From Lewinella sp. LCG006 (GTDB lineage: Bacteria > Bacteroidota > Bacteroidia > Chitinophagales > Saprospiraceae): a stretch of DNA of 64,000 bases. Position 1 is the stretch's first letter. The number at the start of each line of letters is the position of its first letter. The notes under the pieces were generated by a model that was not told the DNA's origin, did no database searches, and worked only from the letters and a program-made list of their open reading frames with translations. The stretch covers positions 797,501 to 861,500 of the forward strand of contig NZ_CP160680.1 in the NCBI RefSeq assembly GCF_040784935.1. The letters are read 5' to 3'. A program made the position numbers and the translations under genes. Positions 57,701 to 64,000 of this stretch are shown one piece after another.

Positions 57701-60700
57701 TCGATCGGTTGACCCGTGACAAACATCTGTGCGTTGGGGTCGAAGCTATCGTCGTCGGCGCCGTCGCCATCAGCGTCATCACTCGGTTGACCATCAGCAT
57801 CCGCATCGGCGGCGCCGCCCAATTTCAACAGCACCATATCGTTCTCATCCGTGATGATCTTGTGGCTTGGACCACCATTGGCTTCGTTCGTCTCGTAGTT
57901 GTTCTCACCAGTACCGTCGCCAGTATCTGCCAAGTCACCATAGTCGAAGCCCATCACCATGATCTCGTAATCTTCTACCTCACCATCGGGCGCAGGACCT
58001 TCAGGGCTCATCACCATATCCGTCGTCAAACGAATACGGAAACCGATGTCGTCGTTCAAGGTCGCATCCAGTGGGGGGACGATGCCCATGATCGTTGCTT
58101 CCGTGTCGCCATTGGCAACCACTACGAAGTACATCTCGCCCGGATCATTGAAATCGCCGTTGTTGTTCCAGTCGATGTATACTGTCAACTTCGCGTCCAT
58201 ACCTGTCATGTTCATTACCGGGAACGTCAGGTCTACTGACTCGCCAGCAACAAACATCTGTGCATTGGGGTCGAAGCTGTCTTCGTCGGCACCGTCACCG
58301 TCGGCATCATCACTGGGCTGGCCATCGGCATCATCGTCCGCAGCAGCACCCAGTTTCAGCAGCACCATATCGTTCTCATCCGTGATGATCTTGTGGCTCG
58401 GACCGCCGTTGGCTCCGTTCGTCTCGTAGTTGTTCTCGCCAGTACCGTCGCCAGTATCCGCCAAGTCACCATAATCGAAGCCCATCACCATGATCTCGTA
58501 ATCTTCTACTTCTCCATCGGGCGCAGGACCTTCAGGGCTCATCACCACATCCGTCGTCAAACGAATACGGAAACCGATGTCGTCGTTCAGGGTCGCATCC
58601 AGTGGGGGGACGATGCCCATGATCGTCGCTTCGGTGTCGCCGTTGGCCACTACTACGAAGTACATCTCACCCGGATCGTTGAAATCACCGTTGTTGTTCC
58701 AATCGATGTATACCGTCAACTTCGCGTCTACTCCCGTCATGTTCATTACGGGGAACGTCAGGTCGATCGGTTGACCCGTGACAAACATCTGTGCGTTGGG
58801 GTCGAAGCTATCGTCGTCGGCACCGTCGCCGTCGGCGTCATCACTCGGTTGGCCATCAGCATCCGCATCGGCGGCGCCGCCCAATTTCAACAGCACCATA
58901 TCGTTCTCATCCGTGATGATCTTGTGGCTTGGACCACCGTTGGCTTCGTTCGTCTCGTAGTTGTTCTCGCCAGTACCGTCGCCAGTATCCGCCAAGTCAC
59001 CATAGTCGAAGCCCATCACCATGATCTCGTAATCTTCTACCTCACCATCGGGCGCAGGACCTTCAGGACTCATCACCATATCCGTTGTCAAACGAATACG
59101 GAAGCCGATGTCGTCGTTCAAAGTCGCATCCAGTGGGGGGACGATGCCCATGATCGTCGCTTCCGTGTCGCCATTGGCCACTACTACGAAGTACATCTCA
59201 CCGGGATCGTTGAAATCGCCGTTGTTGTTCCAGTCGATGTATACCGTCAACTTCGCGTCCATGCCCGTCATGTTCATTACCGGGAACGTCAGGTCTACTG
59301 ACTCGCCAGCAACAAACATCTGTGCATTGGGGTCGAAGCTGTCTTCGTCGGCACCGTCACCGTCGGCATCATCACTGGGCTGGCCATCGGCATCATCGTC
59401 CGCAGCAGCACCCAGTTTCAACAGCACCATATCGTTCTCATCCGTGATGATTTTGTGGCTTGGGCCGCCGTTGGCTCCGTTCGTCTCGTAGTTGTTCTCG
59501 CCAGTACCGTCGCCAGTATCCGCCAAGTCACCATAATCGAAGCCCATCACCATGATCTCGTAATCTTCTACCTCACCATCGGGCGCAGGACCTTCAGGGC
59601 TCATCACCATATCCGTTGTCAAACGAATACGGAAGCCGATGTCATCGTTCAGGGTCGCATCCAGTGGGGGGACGATGCCCATGATCGTCGCTTCGGTGTC
59701 GCCATTGGCCACTACTACGAAGTACATCTCACCGGGATCGTTGAAATCACCGTTGTTGTTCCAGTCGATGTATACCGTCAACTTCGCGTCCATACCCGTC
59801 ATGTTCATTACCGGGAACGTCAGGTCGATCGGTTGACCCGTTACAAACATCTGTGCGTTGGGGTCGAAGCTATCGTCGTCGGCGCCGTCGCCATCAGCGT
59901 CATCACTCGGTTGGCCATCAGCATCCGCATCGGCGGCGCCGCCCAATTTTAACAGCACCATATCGTTCTCATCCGTGATGATCTTGTGGCTTGGACCACC
60001 ATTGGCTTCGTTCGTCTCGTAGTTGTTCTCGCCAGTACCGTCGCCAGTATCCGCCAAGTCACCATAATCGAAGCCCATCACCATGATCTCGTAATCTTCT
60101 ACCTCACCATCGGGCGCAGGGCCTTCAGGACTCATCACCATATCCGTTGTCAAACGAATACGGAAGCCGATGTCGTCGTTCAAAGTCGCATCCAGTGGGG
60201 GGACGATGCCCATGATCGTCGCTTCCGTGTCGCCATTGGCCACTACTACGAAGTACATCTCACCGGGATCGTTGAAATCGCCGTTGTTGTTCCAGTCGAT
60301 GTATACCGTCAACTTCGCGTCCATGCCCGTCATGTTCATTACCGGGAACGTCAGGTCTACTGACTCGCCAGCAACAAACATCTGTGCATTGGGGTCGAAG
60401 CTGTCTTCGTCGGCACCGTCACCGTCGGCATCATCACTAGGTTGGCCGTCGGCATCATCGTCCGCAGCAGCACCCAGTTTCAACAGCACCATATCGTTCT
60501 CATCCGTGATGATCTTGTGGCTCGGGCCGCCGTTGGCTCCGTTCGTCTCGTAGTTGTTCTCGCCGGTACCGTCACCAGTATCCGCCAAGTCACCATAATC
60601 GAAGCCCATCACCATGATCTCGTAATCTTCTACCTCACCATCGGGCGCAGGACCTTCGGGACTCATCACCACATCCGTCGTCAAACGAATACGGAAGCCG

Positions 60701-63700
60701 ATGTCGTCGTTCAAGGTTGCATCCAGTGGGGGGACGATGCCCATGATCGTCGCTTCGGTGTCGCCGTTGGCCACTACCACGAAGTACATCTCACCCGGAT
60801 CGTTGAAATCGCCGTTGTTGTTCCAGTCGATGTATACCGTCAACTTCGCGTCTACTCCCGTCATGTTCATTACGGGGAACGTCAGGTCGATCGGTTGACC
60901 CGTTACAAACATCTGTGCGTTGGGGTCGAAGCTATCGTCGTCGGCGCCGTCGCCATCAGCGTCATCACTCGGTTGGCCATCAGCATCCGCATCGGCGGCG
61001 CCGCCCAATTTCAACAGCACCATATCGTTCTCATCCGTGATGATCTTGTGGCTTGGACCACCGTTGGCTTCGTTCGTCTCGTAGTTGTTCTCACCGGTAC
61101 CGTCGCCAGTATCCGCCAAGTCACCATAATCGAAGCCCATCACCATGATCTCGTAATCTTCTACCTCACCATCGGGCGCAGGACCTTCAGGACTCATCAC
61201 CATATCCGTCGTCAAACGAATACGGAAGCCGATGTCGTCGTTCAAGGTTGCATCCAGTGGGGGGACGATGCCCATGATCGTCGCTTCCGTGTCGCCATTG
61301 GCCACTACTACGAAGTACATCTCGCCCGGATCGTTGAAATCGCCGTTGTTGTTCCAGTCGATGTATACCGTCAACTTCGCGTCCATGCCCGTCATGTTCA
61401 TTACCGGGAACGTCAGGTCTACTGACTCGCCAGCAACAAACATCTGTGCATTGGGGTCGAAGCTGTCTTCGTCGGCACCGTCACCGTCGGCATCATCACT
61501 AGGTTGGCCGTCGGCATCATCGTCCGCAGCAGCACCCAGTTTCAACAGCACCATATCGTTCTCATCCGTGATGATTTTGTGGCTCGGGCCGCCGTTGGCT
61601 CCGTTCGTCTCGTAGTTGTTCTCGCCGGTACCGTCACCAGTATCCGCCAAGTCGCCATAATCGAAGCCCATCACCATGATCTCGTAATCTTCTACCTCAC
61701 CATCGGGCGCAGGACCTTCAGGGCTCATCACCACATCCGTCGTCAAACGAATACGGAAGCCGATGTCGTCGTTCAGGGTCGCATCCAGTGGGGGGACGAT
61801 GCCCATGATCGTCGCTTCGGTGTCGCCGTTGGCCACTACTACGAAGTACATCTCACCCGGATCGTTGAAATCACCGTTGTTGTTCCAATCGATGTAGACC
61901 GTCAGCTTCGCGTCCATACCCGTCATGTTCATTACCGGGAACGTCAAGTCGATCGGTTGACCCGTGACAAACATCTGTGCGTTGGGATCGAAGCTGTCTT
62001 CGTCGGCGCCGTCGCCGTCGGCGTCTGCGCTGGGTTGGCCATCTAGTTCATCATCAACCGTTGCACCTAACTTCAAGATAAGGTTGCCCATTCCATCGGT
62101 AACAATTTTATGGCTAGGACCGCCATTGGCTTCGTTGGTCTCGTAATTGTTTTCACCAACACCGTCACCAACGTCCGCTAAATCACCATAATCAAAGGCC
62201 ATTACCTGAATGAGGTAATCTTCTACTTCCCCATCAGGGGCACCACCACCAGGACTCATAACAGCGGCCATGTCCGTACTCAAACGGAAACGCACGGCTA
62301 GATTGGTATTGATAACCGCTCCTGCAGGAGGTGTAACACCTAGCAACACTCCGTTCACATCACCAGGCAAAATGTCATCACTGTACATTTCATTGGTTCC
62401 TGTGAAATCGCCATTGTTGTCCCAATCGATAAACATGGTCAATTTGGCGGTATTGCCAGTCATGTTCATTACAGGAATGGTGAGGTCTTGAGCCAGATAG
62501 CGGATAAACATTACAGCTCCTGGGTTGAAGCCATCTTCATCGGCACCATCACCATCGGCCATTGCTGTTGGCTGACCGTCGCCTTCAGTATCTACTGCAG
62601 CACCAATTTTCAACTGCACGATCGTAGGTACACAGTGTGTAGCAGCACCATTAGCGTTGGTCGTAGAATAAGGAGGATCTGGAAGATCTCCATAATCCAA
62701 ACCAAATACTACGACATCATCACTTGCACTATCAACACAGCCATTACCATCGGTATAGGTATAAGTAATGGTATGTGTACCAACGCCCGCAGCAGCAGGA
62801 TCGAAGCTATAAGTCATACCATTGCCGTCATCTGTAACACCAGCACCACTGTAGACACCGCCAGCTCCGGATGGAGTACCTCCACTGAGACCAGCTTGAA
62901 CGCCAGCATCTACACAAATATCGGCAGGAGCAGTAAAGTTAACCACTGGTAGAGGAAAGACTTCCACAGCATCCATCGCAGGGGTATTGCTACAACCGTT
63001 GGCGTCGGTATAGGAATAAGTAATGGTATGCGTACCAACGCCCGCAGCAGCAGGATCGAAACTGTAGGTCAGGCCGTTGCCATCATCCGTAACACCTGCA
63101 CCGCTGTAGACCCCTCCAGTGGGGAGGCCGCCACCAAGGCCGGCTTGGACACCCGCATCCACACAAAGGTCCGTAGGTGCTGTGAAGGTGATCGTTGGGA
63201 TAGCAAACACTTCTTTATTGTCACTCGCACTATTGGTACAGCCATTCCCATCCGTAAAGGTATAGGTGATCGTATGCACGCCGACGCCCGCAGCAGCAGG
63301 ATCGAAACTATACGTCATGCCATTGCCGTCATCGGTAACACCTGGACCACTGTAGACACCCCCTAGAGGAGAGCCACCACTTAGGCCAGCCGAGATACCG
63401 TCATTCAGACAGCAATCGGGGGGAGCGGTAAAGGTCACTACCGGAAGCGCAAAGACTTCTACATCGTCCGTGGCACTGTCTATACAACCATTACCATCGG
63501 TATAGGTGTAAGTAATGGTATGTGTGCCAACGCCCGCTACAGCAGGATCAAAACTATAGGTCATACCATTGCCATCATCCGTGACGCCGGGACCACTATA
63601 GACACCACCAGCTCCCGCTGGAGTACCACTACCAAGGCCAGCTTGGACACCCGCATCAATACACAGATCGGCAGGTGCGGTGAAGCCTGCTACTGGTAGC

Positions 63701-64000
63701 GGGAAGACCTCTACATTATCCGTGGCTGGCGTATTCGTACAGCCATTTGCATCCGTATAGGTATAGGTAATGGTGTGTGTTCCCACACCAGCAGCTGCTG
63801 GATTGAAACTGTAGGTCAGACCGTTGCCATTATCCGTAACGCCAGCACCACTATAGACTCCTCCCGTAGGAGAGCCGCCACCAAGGCCGGCTTGTACACC
63901 CGCATCTACACAAAGGTCGGTAGGTGCGGTGAAGGTAATGGTTGGGATAGCAAAAACTTCTTTATTATCACTCGCACTATTGGTACAGCCATTCCCATCC
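46702..64000 (-). CDS. Giant GEVED-repeat secreted protein with T9SS sorting domain, at least 5765 residues (5' end outside window)
   Basis: The frame is open to the right edge; the GTG at 63786 lies inside a repeat and is not the start. From the edge inward: PKD-like units of 82-85 residues (GVYSGPGVTDDGNGMTYSFDPAAAGVGTH pattern, to about 62700); 19 GEVED-type domains (FDYGDLAD … KLTVYIDWNNNGDF … PDGEVEDYEI) with Asp-rich ADGDGADED linkers (62690-52570); two SdrD-B-like domains (VGNLVWEDYNGNGVQDE; GDYVWLDES); then a tail of about 1670 residues shared with the 3354-residue protein, with a dockerin-like calcium loop and a T9SS-type end. It is probably a very long calcium-stiffened surface fibre or gliding/attachment protein. 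One palindrome lies in frame (47159-47180). Its real length and N-terminus cannot be seen. Confidence 0.87.
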   Translation of the reverse strand, partial: DGNGCTNSASDNKEVFAIPTITFTAPTDLCVDAGVQAGLGGGSPTGGVYSGAGVTDNGNGLTYSFNPAAAGVGTHTITYTYTDANGCTNTPATDNVEVFPLPVAGFTAPADLCIDAGVQAGLGSGTPAGAGGVYSGPGVTDDGNGMTYSFDPAVAGVGTHTITYTYTDGNGCIDSATDDVEVFALPVVTFTAPPDCCLNDGISAGLSGGSPLGGVYSGPGVTDDGNGMTYSFDPAAAGVGVHTITYTFTDGNGCTNSASDNKEVFAIPTITFTAPTDLCVDAGVQAGLGGGLPTGGVYSGAGVTDDGNGLTYSFDPAAAGVGTHTITYSYTDANGCSNTPAMDAVEVFPLPVVNFTAPADICVDAGVQAGLSGGTPSGAGGVYSGAGVTDDGNGMTYSFDPAAAGVGTHTITYTYTDGNGCVDSASDDVVVFGLDYGDLPDPPYSTTNANGAATHCVPTIVQLKIGAAVDTEGDGQPTAMADGDGADEDGFNPGAVMFIRYLAQDLTIPVMNMTGNTAKLTMFIDWDNNGDFTGTNEMYSDDILPGDVNGVLLGVTPPAGAVINTNLAVRFRLSTDMAAVMSPGGGAPDGEVEDYLIQVMAFDYGDLADVGDGVGENNYETNEANGGPSHKIVTDGMGNLILKLGATVDDELDGQPSADADGDGADEDSFDPNAQMFVTGQPIDLTFPVMNMTGMDAKLTVYIDWNNNGDFNDPGEMYFVVVANGDTEATIMGIVPPLDATLNDDIGFRIRLTTDVVMSPEGPAPDGEVEDYEIMVMGFDYGDLADTGDGTGENNYETNGANGGPSHKIITDENDMVLLKLGAAADDDADGQPSDDADGDGADEDSFDPNAQMFVAGESVDLTFPVMNMTGMDAKLTVYIDWNNNGDFNDPGEMYFVVVANGDTEATIMGIVPPLDATLNDDIGFRIRLTTDMVMSPEGPAPDGEVEDYEIMVMGFDYGDLADTGDGTGENNYETNEANGGPSHKIITDENDMVLLKLGGAADADADGQPSDDADGDGADDDSFDPNAQMFVTGQPIDLTFPVMNMTGVDAKLTVYIDWNNNGDFNDPGEMYFVVVANGDTEATIMGIVPPLDATLNDDIGFRIRLTTDVVMSPEGPAPDGEVEDYEIMVMGFDYGDLADTGDGTGENNYETNGANGGPSHKIITDENDMVLLKLGAAADDDADGQPSDDADGDGADEDSFDPNAQMFVAGESVDLTFPVMNMTGMDAKLTVYIDWNNNGDFNDPGEMYFVVVANGDTEATIMGIVPPLDATLNDDIGFRIRLTTDMVMSPEGPAPDGEVEDYEIMVMGFDYGDLADTGDGTGENNYETNEANGGPSHKIITDENDMVLLKLGGAADADADGQPSDDADGDGADDDSFDPNAQMFVTGQPIDLTFPVMNMTGMDAKLTVYIDWNNNGDFNDPGEMYFVVVANGDTEATIMGIVPPLDATLNDDIGFRIRLTTDMVMSPEGPAPDGEVEDYEIMVMGFDYGDLADTGDGTGENNYETNGANGGPSHKIITDENDMVLLKLGAAADDDADGQPSDDADGDGADEDSFDPNAQMFVAGESVDLTFPVMNMTGMDAKLTVYIDWNNNGDFNDPGEMYFVVVANGDTEATIMGIVPPLDATLNDDIGFRIRLTTDMVMSPEGPAPDGEVEDYEIMVMGFDYGDLADTGDGTGENNYETNEANGGPSHKIITDENDMVLLKLGGAADADADGQPSDDADGDGADDDSFDPNAQMFVTGQPIDLTFPVMNMTGVDAKLTVYIDWNNNGDFNDPGEMYFVVVANGDTEATIMGIVPPLDATLNDDIGFRIRLTTDVVMSPEGPAPDGEVEDYEIMVMGFDYGDLADTGDGTGENNYETNGANGGPSHKIITDENDMVLLKLGAAADDDADGQPSDDADGDGADEDSFDPNAQMFVAGESVDLTFPVMNMTGMDAKLTVYIDWNNNGDFNDPGEMYFVVVANGDTEATIMGIVPPLDATLNDDIGFRIRLTTDMVMSPEGPAPDGEVEDYEIMVMGFDYGDLADTGDGTGENNYETNEANGGPSHKIITDENDMVLLKLGGAADADADGQPSDDADGDGADDDSFDPNAQMFVTGQPIDLTFPVMNMTGVDAKLTVYIDWNNNGDFNDPGEMYFVVVANGDTEATIMGIVPPLDATLNDDIGFRIRLTTDMVMSPEGPAPDGEVEDYEIMVMGFDYGDLADTGDGTGENNYETNGANGGPSHKIITDENDMVLLKLGAAADDDADGQPSDDADGDGADEDSFDPNAQMFVAGESVDLTFPVMNMTGMDAKLTVYIDWNNNGDFNDPGEMYFVVVANGDTEATIMGIVPPLDATLNDDIGFRIRLTTDMVMSPEGPAPDGEVEDYEIMVMGFDYGDLADTGDGTGENNYETNEANGGPSHKIITDENDMVLLKLGGGADADADGQPSDDADGDGADDDSFDPNAQMFVTGQPIDLTFPVMNMTGVDAKLTVYIDWNNNGDFNDPGEMYFVVVANGDTEATIMGIVPPLDATLNDDIGFRIRLTTDMVMSPEGPAPDGEVEDYEIMVMGFDYGDLADAGDGEGEQDYETASANGGPSHKIITNEEDMVLLKLGASADDEADGQPSADADGDGADEDGFTPGDYMFVTGQPIDLTFDVMNMMGMDAKLTVFIDWNNDGVFGADEMYATTVADGDTEATINGIVPPLTATLNDDLGLRIRLSTDMAASMNPEGVAPDGEVEDYEIVVMGFDYGDLADAGDGEGEQDYETASANGGPSHKIITNEEDMVLLKLGASADDEADGQPSADADGDGADEDGFTPGDYMFVTGQPIDLTFDVMNMMGMDAKLTVFIDWNNDGVFGADEMYATTVADGDTEAAINGIVPPLTATLNDDLGLRIRLSTDMAASMNPEGVAPDGEVEDYEIVVMGFDYGDLADAGDGEGEQDYETASANGGPSHKIITNEEDMVLLKLGASADDEADGQPSVDADGDGADEDGFTPGDYMFVTGQPIDLTFDVMNMMGMDAKLTVFIDWNNDGVFGADEMYATTVADGDTEATINGIVPPLTATLNDDLGLRIRLSTDMAASMNPEGVAPDGEVEDYEVVVMGFDYGDLADAGDGEGEQDYETASANGGPSHKIITNEEDMVLLKLGASADDEADGQSSADADGDGADEDGFTPGDYMFVTGQPIDLTFDVMNMMGMDAKLTVFIDWNNDGVFGADEMYATTVADGDTEATINGIVPPLTATLNDDLGLRIRLSTDMAASMNPEGVAPDGEVEDYEIVVMGFDYGDLADAGDGEGEQDYETASANGGPSHKIITNEEDMVLLKLGASADDEADGQPSADADGDGADEDGFTPGDYMFVTGQPIDLTFDVMNMMGMDAKLTVFIDWNNDGVFGADEMYATTVADGDTEAAINGIVPPLTATLNDDLGLRIRLSTDMAASMNPEGVAPDGEIEDYEIVVMGFDYGDLNDVVTGTNGDTDAPLTPADYQTAAADGGPAHKILTNEEDMVTLKIGAAVEDEADGQPSADAGITGGDDNNEVDDEDGLDLDNIPLFILTLTTDLEIPVMNMTGEDATIAVYVDFNKDGFLDPNTEKFTATVADGDTEVTVNVGPIPADAVVGQDVGLRIRLANDMDEVMSSTGVANSGEVEDYMIQIIGFDYGDLPDTYGTTGDEAPRHIISESLKLGSCVDTELDGFPEPMAGMMEGGDDADPGLFTFGDCVGEGDEDGIVFSHPMIPGNESCITVTAMNMTDEDAVLQVWIDWNGDGMFGAGEELVFNDATVPVGGVDAVEYCFPVPAVVAYSEGALFIRARLSPDGGLAPDNQMGAVPFGEIEDYKIKLSKVGNLVWEDYNGNGVQDEAAELGINDVTVELIWYGVDGIAGTADDQSYTTTTQNVNGVDGVYSFCGLIDGTYTLGIPELPGDFVPTWSDIPGDDEIDSDDHAGVEFTIEDVMGLPEGENGTGDNPGGNNGFPDMQDDLSFDFGAYIPAELGDYVWLDESYQNNDDTQVSTGAVPDVPIEGVTVTLMGTNNIGQPVMLVLTTDENGYYKFENLAPGTYKVIFDASTALEECGPILLAVRPNIGDDALDSDQDQNTFTTDFYDLFSGDDIPTVDGGFVEPPIELGCIANLNVTLGANCSATITEDMILTGLYGCVDDFIITVDGTDSNVISGCGEHTYMIQIVEDGEIVYTCWGSIFAEDKTDPVVECPEDIDAVTVDFTIQEINGSLDGGEATLDLGDYSCFQDVFGPTGNGQQYELHTFTTSPDLPAGQDVYTFLVAAEFDAHIALYQGGFNADNPCQNIIGGTEDTYAFANGFFGIGLFAFPDPSYRITLPLRPNETYTILIANNQAGDLGDYLIAALSDHGGQLNGTFGAPGPLAVEIDLICDDINLVQIQGQGTYTVDANGNILPGTLSASLRDILDLTGYPEISDNCGPVSVIVSDVVSAAGDCGDVTITRTFRVADRADGVCIGTPRTDECTQTITIRKPTITDLTVPPFTAVIECDEDFPTDGSVGGPDDNPAATITGYSYLVTASGFFDLAQTYCNVGASYSDEPRINVCTGTYQVRREWNIIDWCDPGNAFIYNQLIKVGDFTGPILTGVAPTLTISTSPLSCVANVLIPTPTITDGNGCSDVHTTTYTILANGESFFAGGNIADNDVVGVPVGTHTLILCAEDACGNETCEEYTLIIRDEIEPTASCDDDLNVSIGGGDVLNGIEGIARIFATAVDEGSSDNCGEVTLEVRRNYWRNETCDPSENRWSPWGEYIDFYCCDINNEITIELRVTDESGNQNICWMTIVPEDKLNPYCYAPANVNLSCNDLPLAFPGDIQTAYDEDFAATSIMMSSIFGGATGTDNCAVDTIVERTPNIQVNDCGWGTITRRFEAWQLRPEGDANGNGAIDINEVFRSTNSCSQLITITEVHDFTIDFPEDVAADCGDPEVPTIITTTAGCDVLSVNIGDPVFFTANGDACYKYSITYDVINWCVWDGEYTGYVLPRMTEDDGEALPIDRAVEGNERPVVRVVSGFGPVDNNCDNIADAQPGIQYSVVIDRDHTDRDGDSDIPNTVYDNIPGNNIGCIPADQFGRRNFGRYIYTQYVKVYDTTAPVVTVGEYGGPTANCPNLLPGQFGDDDGDCQEAVSIPFSVADECELFDLDGVLVVNIVSAQLDAFAVDANGDGDIKSNEFVADANVLSNITSNGDGTYLFTGTFPIITSAMGDNIYHAVRILFEDGCGNQTSETIVFDVIDCKGPAPVCINGLTVTLMPTPEGEGCAMAIWAADFEGSPISDCTGQGPELFGGLPRVTKYAIYRAADVEADPDFVPSPDDIGLVLTDADEQTTVVYVYAFDEEGNYDYCETYVLVQLHATCSGDETGTIAGIIMTEGNEAVEGVEVSINGGMTATMTTNTNGTYSFSNLTLGGDYSVTPYLNANPLNGVTTFDIVKISKHILNVEPLVGPYKRIAADANRSGTITTLDLIQIRKLILNVITAFPNNTSWRFVDANYEFPESTNPWYETFPELINENNLPGDVLDADFVGVKIGDVNGSAQANALAGDDRTLKGIFLLQAEDIDLKAGNTYTVAVTAENLNQIEGYQGTLQLSGVELVDIEYGQAQAENFGLRFVDEGTITMSWNHNGGDRDGLQSVSYDDVLFSLVLRASEDQPLREALSISSRYTAAEAYRSGELTDLGIEFTSGWNAVAEFELYQNTPNPFAAATLIGFNLPEDATATVTINDASGRVLTIIKGDYAAGYNTINLTKEMIQGATGVLTYTVTARLANGEAGQAGEFTATKKMIAVK
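47159..47180. repeat. Perfect 22-bp palindrome inside the coding sequence, copy-2 tail only
   Basis: GAGACGGATTG is followed immediately by its exact complement. The aligned position in the other tail (about 36241-36251) lacks it and is 21 bp (7 codons) shorter. The frame is kept: HNGG-GTTT-DVLF becomes HNGG-DRDGLQSVSYD-DVLF. From memory this word resembles a palindrome frequent in Saprospiria intergenic regions, not verified here. Confidence 0.8.
53671..56341 (-). repeat. Five tandem 534-bp (178-codon) GEVED repeats
   Basis: Unit borders at 56341, 55807, 55273, 54739, 54205 and 53671, each 534 bp apart. The units carry DAGDGEGEQDYETASANGG, FTPGDYMFVTGQPIDL and NNDGVFGADEMYATT, and are nearly identical in DNA. 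They form a family separate from the 531-bp block. Confidence 0.93.
56341..62182 (-). repeat. Eleven tandem 531-bp (177-codon) GEVED repeats in alternating A/B order
   Basis: Borders every 531 bp from 62182 to 56341. Type A units read MFVTGQPIDL (words near 61948, 60886, 59824, 58762, 57700, 56638); type B read MFVAGESVDL (near 61416, 60354, 59292, 58230, 57169). A and B alternate strictly, so the true period is 1062 bp, with five A-B pairs plus one A. A and B differ in linked positions (GANGG/EANGG; DDDADG/DADADG; GADED/GADDD). Confidence 0.94.
62700..64000 (-). repeat. PKD-like tandem repeats, alternating 246 and 255 bp
   Basis: The phrase HTITYTYTDGNGC recurs with words at about 62771, 63026, 63272, 63518 and 63773: spacings 255, 246, 246, 255. 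Units carry VYSGPGVTDDGNGMTYSFDPA and PADLCVDAGVQAGL. The array continues past the window edge. Confidence 0.85.

Noticed and set aside
54667-61425. Many plus-strand frames of 100-350 codons opposite the GEVED arrays.
   Set aside because: They recur at the 531/534-bp period and are shadows of the repeats.
53671-62182. Regular repeats that might suggest a CRISPR array.
   Set aside because: The unit is 531-534 bp, fully coding and without spacers; no cas gene is present.
63786-63786. GTG at 63786 as start of the giant GEVED gene.
   Set aside because: It is the Val of a GVGTHTITY repeat phrase and the frame continues without stop to the window edge with the same repeats.

Overview
The window comes from a member of the Bacteroidota, most probably a Saprospiria-type marine or sludge bacterium of the Lewinella/Haliscomenobacter kind. 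This is inferred from several features seen together: C-terminal type IX secretion (T9SS) sorting domains, promoter boxes of the TAnnTTTG kind, a hybrid two-component regulator of Bacteroidota type, the coaX / outer-membrane protein / TPR gene order, and giant secreted proteins built from HYR, GEVED, SdrD-B-like and MopE-type repeats. No rRNA or tRNA gene was seen.

Layout. Positions 1-12150 are mostly housekeeping: the 3' end of a DUF2723-like membrane protein; a minus-strand group coaX, outer-membrane barrel, TPR protein; purH; a divergent M20 peptidase; a complete IS630-family element (8076-9177) flanked by TA and carrying a -1 frameshift site; and clpB with a strong terminator. Positions 12150-13430 carry no convincing protein gene but are full of inverted repeats, a minus-strand terminator and one weak structured-RNA candidate. 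Positions 13430-16363 hold a secreted T9SS protein and, divergently, an unrecognised helical protein. Positions 16463-22304 are a TolC / membrane-fusion / RND-permease efflux set closed by a UUCG-loop terminator.

From 22533 to the end the window is dominated by surface-protein genes: a 1353-residue hybrid sensor/regulator, then a 2819-residue beta-helix/MopE/HYR protein on the plus strand, then two very large minus-strand genes. The first encodes 3354 residues with eight 91-residue tandem repeats. The second encodes at least 5765 residues, runs off the window, and contains 19 GEVED-type units. Eleven of those units form an alternating A/B array with a 1062-bp higher-order period. The two large proteins share a tail of about 1660 residues; a 3.2-kb part of it is almost identical in DNA, which points to recent duplication or gene conversion.

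The most unusual observations are two different palindromic sequences sitting in frame inside the shared tails, each present in only one of the two copies; the higher-order GEVED array; and a small pseudogene with two in-frame stops between the giant genes. All family assignments are from reading the sequence; no database search was run.
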